Shown one piece after another: positions 57,385 through 64,000 of a stretch of 64,000 bases of DNA (the stretch's first letter is position 1; the number at the start of each line of letters is the position of its first letter). This stretch comes from Hemileia vastatrix. Lineage: Eukaryota > Basidiomycota > Pucciniomycetes > Pucciniales > Zaghouaniaceae. A program made the translations under genes and the position numbers. A model generated the notes under the pieces. The model ran no database searches and was not told the DNA's origin. It worked only from the letters and a program-made list of their open reading frames with translations. The DNA is taken from the NCBI GenBank assembly GCA_030280995.1, contig JASXTE010000008.1:24363193-24427192 (forward strand), given 5' to 3'.

Positions 57385-58101
57385 CACATTTCATAGTAAG
57401 TACAGAATGTGGTACAGTATTTACTATATAATTAAGGATCTCAGGAAACATAGGGTATGTAAGTTTCTGATACAATAATTTTACATGAAAGCTTAGGCAG
57501 TATTATTTAGATACAAGGGTGCAGAAGTGGCACCTAGAATACTGAGATAATTATTTTTCCATTTGATATCCTAAGACTAGCTCTGAACTTTTTCAAGAGA
57601 AGAAGTAGGAGTTTGAAGCTTTTGGTGAAGGGTGCTGATTATATAGGGTATATAAAAGATAAAATACACTTTAACAGTAGAGAAGTAGCATAATAGAGAA
57701 ACAGATAACAGTAATTAGAAATCGATAAAAGACTAAAGATATTTTATTTTTTGTGTGCATAACAGGTGTATATATTCAATCAATAGCACTTTAAAGTTAT
57801 TTTATTACTACAGTAAAAATAGTATTAGTGAGATTTCTTCAAGTGGAAGTAGCTAATAATACTAGCACCTACTGAGAATAGATATAGCCAAATATAATTA
57901 TCTTATTTTCTTTAGAATAACTTTTTCTTAAATTTTTACAAATTATCTATACACTCTCTTCTCTTACTCACAATACTGTACACATTATCACACTGTCCTT
58001 AAATATTAGAGTGGCAGGGGCTTCTTTCTATTATTATTTAGAAATGAGAACCAGTCAATCTCAAACTTTGTCTATAGCTTAGTAATGTAGAACTCTCTAC
58101 A
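57385..58101 (+). repeat. Family J LTR, partial copy J3
   Basis: Aligns with the second half of J2 (AGGGTATGTAAG-type segment, GGGTATATAAAAG TATA box at 57649-57658, ATTTTATTACTACAGTA, end CTATAGCTTAGTAATGTAG ... CTCTACA at 58101). The start is diffuse. Confidence 0.6.
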
Positions 58102-58660
58102 ATGTCATTGTGCACCTCCCCTTCCCCCATGTCTCTTCCCCATGCTCTTCTCCACCTTCAACTTCTCTTTCTTACCAAAACCAACACCACAACTTCTGTT
58201 AACATTTTCTTAACTGCCTATGTACACTTAAAAATGGTCCCTATCATCCAGTTGATAATATCTTTTACTTCCCCCAGAAAAATGTAATTTTGAACTTTTT
58301 TTTATCATTTTTTGCTCAATGGTACATAGCACAAACAATAGTAGTTTAATGCCCTTACGGCAAGCAATCCTACACTACAAAATATAAAAAAAGGATCTTC
58401 AACTTTCTCACCATCAGCACCTCCACACTCTTCAGTCACTGCTGGTTGGTGGTTACAAAAAATGTAGAAGTGTATTGGTGATCAATAGTAAGTGATGGAG
58501 GTGGTAGAGGTGGTGTGGTGGTGTGGTGAGAAATGGAAGGTGAAGGTGGAGGTGAACAATGATGTTACCCATTGAGCATGACCTCAATGCTTTGATTTTC
58601 ACAACATCTGGGTGGCATTACCTGTGTGATTTTTCTTGAGATTCGGTATTATAACCTCCA
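58102..58660. other. Unassigned stretch with GGTGG-rich inverted sequence
   Basis: A plus-strand block near 58400-58450 (CTTTCTCACCATCAGCACCTCC) has an imperfect inverted counterpart near 58500-58550 (GGTGGTGTGGTGAGAAATGG). No gene supported. Confidence 0.3.
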
Positions 58661-58884
58661 CACCATTTAAATTGGGCCCATAAAAGTTTCAATCCTAACT
58701 AATGCTATAGAAGGAGCACAAGTAGCTGAAACACCAGATCCAGAATCAGAAGACATCCCCAAAAGTAAAAGCTCAAATTAAAAATATTTTCAAAAAGTTT
58801 GCCTCTTGCAAGCTAAGATTTTCCAGATCTTAAGTAATTTTATTAAAAGCTAGAGAATCAGAACCCCACTTTGTGATCCACCAA
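58661..58884 (-). pseudogene. gag: Element H gag start and primer-binding site
   Basis: Minus strand: primer-binding site TGGTGGATCACAAAGTGGGG just after the LTR, then a leader like that of C, then ATG at 58756 (MSSDSGSGVSATCAPSI). Homology stops near 58661, so almost the whole interior of H is gone. Confidence 0.7.
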
Positions 58885-59435
58885 TGTATAAAGGCTCTAA
58901 CAATCGCCTTTCTGCAAGCAGAAACCAAGGGAGTTGGATAAACCTACAAAAAACATGTCCCTTTAAGTAAAATAGGATTTTTCAATTAACTAAACTAAAA
59001 TGTCTAACTGATGTGAAAAATAATTTTCGGCCAGTTTTTATTGACACTTTTAAGATTTTTAGAATCTGAATTCTGTGCAAAATAACAGAAATACAACAGA
59101 AAGTTGCACCAGTTAAAAGATATTTAAATGACATTATTTATATGTTTTTAGAAAGTTTTAATCTTAATAAGATAATTATTTTTGAATTACCAAGGATGAG
59201 AGATTTCTCATTCAACCCAAAAAGTATACTTTTAGAAGTTTTTGAAAGAAAATTTTGTAAGTATTAGTAAAATTTTAATATTTATAATATATGCTATAAT
59301 ACTTTAATTATATGACAATATGGTTTTTTTTATGCACTATTGGTTTTTAGTTTTTGAAATGTCTATATCTCCCTCACCATTAAATAAATTTATAGCTAAA
59401 ACTATGCATAATCCAGTCACATGCACCAATTGCCT
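58885..59435 (-). repeat. 5' LTR of element H, 3' arm
   Basis: Minus-strand LTR end CTTTATACA at 58885. The other arm is at 61204-61746; solo LTR G1 separates them. Combined length about 1.09 kb, as in D. Confidence 0.75.
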
Positions 59436-61198
59436 TGTCAGGCTAAGGTCAAGTACAAAGACGTGAACTAGCTTGAATGGTCAGTTGTCTAGAAGATTTT
59501 AATGGTCCTATATGAATACTGTAGATTTAATCCACTAAGTTGTAAAATATAATCAAATATAAAGGTCTCAGTAATATAATTCTCACTATTCTTATATATG
59601 GCTTACAATCTTTATAGTTGGTAGAAAAATAGATTATATAAATTCAGATACTATTCAAAAGTCTTATAAAAGTACTAATTGATATGTATTGTAATTGGTT
59701 TGGTTATATTGGTTAAATTGTAATGATAAAGAATGAAGAAATACAACCCAAAAACCTCCTCCTTTTATACACACTGAGTTCCCCAATGATTCCCTTGATA
59801 TACCACCCAATACACAGTTAATGACGCCTCTAAACAACTAATAGACATGCCCATCAACATTCCCAGTAACCCATGACATAATTATAAGAGTAACAACCGC
59901 CAAAATCCTGTAATAATAAGGGAAATCCATCAAAATTAAAGAAAAAGACAAAAAGAGAGTATATGTGTATAAAAAATAATATTAAAGACTAAAGGAGACT
60001 TTTTAAGGTTAATAATAGCTTAATGATAAGGGGGATTGACTGTAGAAATAATGGGGCTAATCCTGACATTATACTACGTGAAATTCCCATTCAAAAATAA
60101 CCAAAATTGACTGAGAAACCACCCAAAAACTTAAAAAAGAGCGTGAGATGTGGGGTAACTACATGCAGTTCTTGGCAGATGCTTGCACGGGTAAATCCTT
60201 GACTAAAATTAGGCGAATTCAAGCGTGGTGATGAAATAAAGTGCCAAGAGTGAGGTTATTAATGAAATTAGTGCATATAAACAAGGTCAATGCATTATTA
60301 ATTAAGCTAGGACACTAAATAAGCGCCTGTCGCCTATTTTAGTGTGTTTCCCCACAGTGGGCGTAGAATGTGGGGTAATTATAGTGTGAAAAAGCTAACT
60401 TTGCTAAAAATGAAGCTATTCACACAGGAAAAAAGCAGGCAGTATGTGGCCAGTACACACACTACGCAATAAAGGGGGTGGACTTGCTAGCAAGTCCCCA
60501 ACCTGAACTCAGACAGAACTCAGATGGAACTCAGACTGAACTCATACTGAACTCCTACTGAGCTCTACTTGAAGACCCACAAAAACTGTTCTGCTGAGTG
60601 GCGTTCATCCCTGATTGTATGGTTCCTTTGTCAATAGCTCAATGTGTGTTCAATCTGTGGTGAATTTGAGTCCAAGGTTGCGGACTTGCTAACAAGTCCG
60701 CCCCCTGTATTGCGCGGTGACAGAAGCCATTTCTGGCATAAAAAACACCAAATTTGAAAAGTGTTATTTTTATGCATTTAAATAGCCAAATCAATAGTTC
60801 TAAATGAGCCCAATTGATCTGTCAAAGCGCAATTTTGATATTCTCAATTTTATAGCGCATATAGTCAACTTTTAAGTGAAATAAAGCGCATTTCTTGTTT
60901 TTTGCATAAAACAATGAATATAACAGCTTTAAGTGTACTTAAAAATTATGTAGCCTTATACTTAAGGTTCTTAAGATTACCCTAACATATTCCAACTTAA
61001 TATTAAGTACATAAGACCTATAAAAGGTGGATATATGCGTGTATATAAGGTGTTATAATGGCATTTTTTGTGTATTATCATAATTTTACTTATGTATACT
61101 ATTTGTGTACTCTTATTTATTATTCCCATGTATAGTTCATGTGTTTAACATAACTTATAATTACTTTTTACTCAGTCCTGGAGATATACAGGCTGACA
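59436..61198 (-). repeat. Solo LTR G1, itself carrying a MITE
   Basis: Plus strand TGTCAGGCTAAGGTC to ATACAGGCTGACA, flanked by target duplication TGCCT (59431-59435, 61199-61203). About 1.5 kb without the MITE at 60460-60719. On the minus strand it starts TGTCAGCCTGTATATC ... GGACTGAGTA, resembling the F LTR start, so the sense strand is probably minus. Confidence 0.85.
60460..60719 (+). mobile_element. CACTA-type MITE, copy 2
   Basis: 260 bp with target duplication ACA (60457-60459, 60720-60722). Left terminus CACTACGCAATAAAGGGGGT, right terminus (inverted) CACCGCGCAATACAGGGGGC. The perfect 18-base palindrome GGACTTGCTAGCAAGTCC is next to the left end and a one-mismatch version is near the right. 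Subterminal GAACTCAGACT-like direct repeats, about six copies. No coding capacity. Confidence 0.85.
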
Positions 61199-61203
61199 TG
61201 CCT

Positions 61204-61746
61204 CTTCCAGACACATTTTGGAGCTCATCCAGATCTTCATGGAGCTCCAAGGAGTTTGTCTAGACTTCCAGACTCAATTGAAAACACAAAAATACTCTTA
61301 AAAATCTATAAAAAAATTTTTTGATAACTGCTACATATCTGAAAAGTAATTTCAGGTAATTTTTGTAGCCTGTGTAGCCCTATTCATTGAACTAAAACTC
61401 ATTAAAGTTAAAAAAACTATCAAAACTCAAAAATTTGTAAAATTACTAAAAATAAATCTTAAAAAATATTAGAAAGCTCAGGAAAAATACAGAAAAATTC
61501 CAGAAAGTTCTTTGACACCTTTAATTTCCTGAACTTACACTTTTAATCTCTTAAAAAATATTTGTTACTGTAAAATTAATGTTTTAACCTGAGCTTAAAA
61601 ATAACCAAATTTCACTTTATAACCATCCAATTTGAACCAATTTATATCCATGCTATACATAAAATATCCTCTTTAAGTTACTTAATAAGTTTTCATAAAT
61701 TTCCTCCATATTCTTTAAGTTCCCTACTAAACTTTAGAATACCACA
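61204..61746 (-). repeat. 5' LTR of element H, 5' arm
   Basis: Minus-strand start TGTGGTATTCTAAAGTTTAG at 61746. Continues at 59435 when G1 and one TGCCT are removed. Confidence 0.75.
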
Positions 61747-62552
61747 CCAGACTAATAAGGTAAGAAACAAATGTAATGTGAAGAATAAAACATTAGGTAG
61801 GAAACAAAAGTATGAGGTCTAATATAAGTTGTCAAGTATTATTTTTACTTCATGATTATTTCTTTGAACCTCATATAAGATAGTATACTTACTTAAATTA
61901 ATGAGCCATCAGGCCATGTGTTGTATAATGATAATCATGGGGACATTTATTTTCTTCATGAGGTTCATGTATTCACTTGAGTTTTATTTCATTGACTTTG
62001 GTCATAGACAATTTCCACTCACATTTTTACTTGAATTGTCATTATTTAGGTTTCTTAATTATCTTATATTTCTTTTTTACAAGTTAATTTTTGAAATGAA
62101 CTTAAATTATGGAAATTTATGCCCCTACTTCAATAAAACACAGGGAAGCGTATTGCCAATTTTTCTTTTGTCAAAATAATTTTTTGAATATGAAAAAAAT
62201 AGTGATCCACACAACCTGTTATGGTAAATAGAAGGGGAGGGTATATCCAAAAAAAAATTTTGACATTAATTTTTTTTGACTTAGAAATAATTTGGTTCTG
62301 TAAACCCAGAAAAGAAACTGACAATGAAGATTGTGTTTGAGAACAAATTTAATGAAGTGATAAATCAAAGACAAAAAATAAATTATTAAAAATTATTGAA
62401 TGAAAGATTGAAGTTATGATGTAGGGAGTATGATCTAGATTATTAGATATCAGTATTTTAGTTAGACAAAAAAAATTGAACATTTTAAATTTAAAAATTT
62501 TCATTTTCCTCTCTTTTAATTCTAATCTTATCTTTCTTTAAATCTAAACAAT
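61747..62552. other. AT-rich stretch, probable target DNA of element H
   Basis: No supported gene. ORFs at 61901-62179 and 62130-62324 show no recognisable domain. The part next to the MITE may be the 3' continuation of the gene relic at 62795-63437. Confidence 0.35.
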
Positions 62553-62791
62553 CACAACGTAATATAGGGTGTGGACTTACTAGCAAGTCCCCAACCTGAA
62601 CTCATATGGAACTCAGACTAAACTCATACTGAACTCTACTTGAACATCCACCTAAAACTGCTCTGCTGAGTGGTTTTCATCCCTGATTGTATGGTCCCTT
62701 TGTCAATAGCTCAATGTGTGTTTAATCTGTGGTGATTTTGGGTCCAATGTTTCAGACTTGCTAGAAAGTCTTCCCCCCATATTGTGTGGTG
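62553..62791 (+). mobile_element. CACTA-type MITE, copy 3
   Basis: 239 bp with target duplication AAT (62550-62552, 62792-62794). Termini CACAACGTAATATAGGG and CATATTGTGTGGTG. The left subterminal near-palindrome GGACTTACTAGCAAGTCC and subterminal GAACTCA-type repeats are as in copy 2. Confidence 0.85.
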
Positions 62792-62794
62792 AAT

Positions 62795-63437
62795 ATATCT
62801 CAATTTCTAAAAAAGTTTCATCCTTTTTTTGTCAATGAAGCCAAAAACTAGCAGAACCTCTTTTCTTGAGTCTTTTACCAAGAAGGGTTTATTCTTTATC
62901 TTCTAACCATTTATTAACAGCTACTTCTTTAAGTTTCTCAATTTGATGAGTCTTGGTTTGGGTTAATACATGGGGAGTAAAGAAGCAATACAAAGGATAA
63001 AATTATAAAAAAATTAGTTTAAGCTTACTTTCATGGGATAACCAAGCTCCATGTCAGAATATGTAGTTGGTTCTTCAAATTCAGGAGAGTCAATCAAAGG
63101 ATATAAAGGAAATTCTCTATTATTTGTAAGAGATTCAGAAAGTTTTGTACCTTGATTATTTTTATGATGCCTTACATAAAAATATAAAGTTGTGAGGATA
63201 GAAATTTAAGCAGAAAGATTTGATAAAGAAAGGAATAAAATTTAATAGACTTACTGTGGTGTGAAGGAGAAAAATCATATTTTGAAAAATAACTGGGAGA
63301 GAAGATATGTGAGGTGAAGTATATGGGTTGGGATGAAAGGAAGGTGATTTGCATATGATTGGAAGGGTGTGGGTATTGATGAACTGAATTGTGGTTGAGA
63401 GAATTTTAGAAAAGTAGGATGTATTTGACCCCATGTT
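62795..63437 (-). pseudogene. Relic of an intron-containing gene, unrecognised
   Basis: Minus strand. Exon-like coding at 63170-63029 (HHKNNQGTKLSESL, FPLYPLIDSPEFEEPTTYSD) ends at donor AAA/GTAAGC. A 77-base intron (63028-62952, TATTAAC, CCAAG) leads to THQIEKLKEVAVNKWLEDKE, a stop, then LLGKRLKKRGSASFWLH. An upstream Ser/Pro/His-rich exon ends at a GTAAGT donor at 63254, but the phase does not join cleanly. Two in-frame stops, and MITE copy 3 at the 3' side. Product not recognised. Confidence 0.35.
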
Positions 63438-63449
63438 TGAGACCCCAAG

Positions 63450-64000
63450 TGTCAGGCTAAGGTCAAGTACAAGGACGTGAACTAGCTTAAATAGTCAGTT
63501 GTCTAGAAGATTTTAATGGTCCTATATGAATACTGTAGTTCTAATCCACTAAGTTGTAAAATATAATCAAATATAAAGGTCTCAGTAATATAATTCTCAC
63601 TATTCTTATATATGGCTTACAATCTTTATAGTTGGTAGAAAAATAGATTATATAAATTCAGATACTATTCAAAAGTCTTATAAAAGTACTAATTGATATG
63701 TATTGTAATTGGATTGGTTATATTGGTTAAATTGTAATGATAAAGAATGCAGAAATACAACCCAAAAACCTCCTCCTTTTATACACACTGAGTTCCCCAA
63801 TGATTCCCTTGATGTACCACCCAATACACAGTTAATCACGCCTCTAAACAACTAATAGACATTCCCATCAACATTCCCAGTGACCCATGACATAATTAGA
63901 AGAGTAATAACCGCCAAAATCCTGAAATAATAAGGGAAATCCATCAAAATTAAAGAAAAAGACAAAAAGAGAGTATATGCGTATAAAACAATAATATTAA
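63450..64000 (-). repeat. LTR G2, cut by the window end
   Basis: Starts TGTCAGGCTAAGGTCAAG and is nearly identical to G1 (59436 onward) for all 551 visible bases. Whether it is solo or part of a full element cannot be seen. Confidence 0.85.

Noticed and set aside
58400..58550. Imperfect inverted GGTGG/CCACC sequence as a transposon terminus
   Set aside because: No target duplication and low-complexity composition; chance inversion cannot be excluded.
1..64000. tRNA, rRNA or CRISPR features
   Set aside because: No cloverleaf-like, rRNA-like or regularly spaced repeat signals were noticed. The only arrays are the degenerate leader hairpins and MITE subterminal repeats. A tRNA scan was not possible here.

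Overview
This 64 kb window is AT-rich fungal DNA made almost entirely of nested, decayed LTR retrotransposons. I see no intact host gene, tRNA, rRNA or CRISPR array. The Ty3/gypsy polymerases point to a basidiomycete, most likely a rust fungus (Pucciniales). Families A and F have the rust-type RT (GDYRALNTYTV, IYKYVRMPFG) and a C-terminal chromodomain. Family E has the basidiomycete PVQRT / DPNEAD type Gag. Families C, D and H have the FIDD-type RT (FIDDCGIKGP) common in basidiomycetes. Short GT-AG introns with CTRAY-like branch points fit the same lineage. The species is not determined.

Layout. 1-7392: chromovirus A1 (+), starting inside its 5' LTR, broken at the 3' end, with a solo LTR at 1052-2176. 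7393-8574: relic of an intron-containing gene (-). 9395-9451: one end of a CACTA-type DNA transposon. 9473-18934: complete element E (+) with target duplication ATGAT; it carries an antisense zinc-cluster gene between pol and the 3' LTR and a nested solo LTR. 19788-28419: complete element A2 (-, target duplication GCATC) inside a solo LTR of family J (19287-29216). 30447-31754: a second J LTR. 34288 to about 52520: element C (+), containing F (35890-44739, target duplication AGTTT), a CACTA MITE and a solo LTR. 53792-54880: 5' LTR of element D (-). D fragments lie at 9452-9472, 18935-19286, 29217-30446, 31755-34287 and 52641-53791, so one D copy was opened by C, J2, J plus A2, E and a CACTA element and now spans at least 45 kb. 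D itself sits in an older LTR of its own family. 56020-57196: solo F LTR. 58661-61746: 5' end of element H (-), whose LTR contains solo LTR G1, which in turn contains a CACTA MITE. 61747-63449: gene relic and a third MITE. 63450-64000: a second G LTR running off the window.

The most interesting biology is inside the chromoviruses. A1, A2 and the much younger F share a second reading frame overlapping the start of gag, encoding a coiled coil, a KWxWDW..QW motif and, in A1 and F, a Pro-Trp-stop end. A1, A2 and F have a plausible leader intron before gag. In A1 and A2 that intron holds an array of degenerate hairpin repeats. Element E carries an antisense Zn2Cys6-type gene with its own TATA box and a canonical intron. 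Together these suggest retrotransposons with retrovirus-like splicing and accessory genes. This is inferred from sequence alone.
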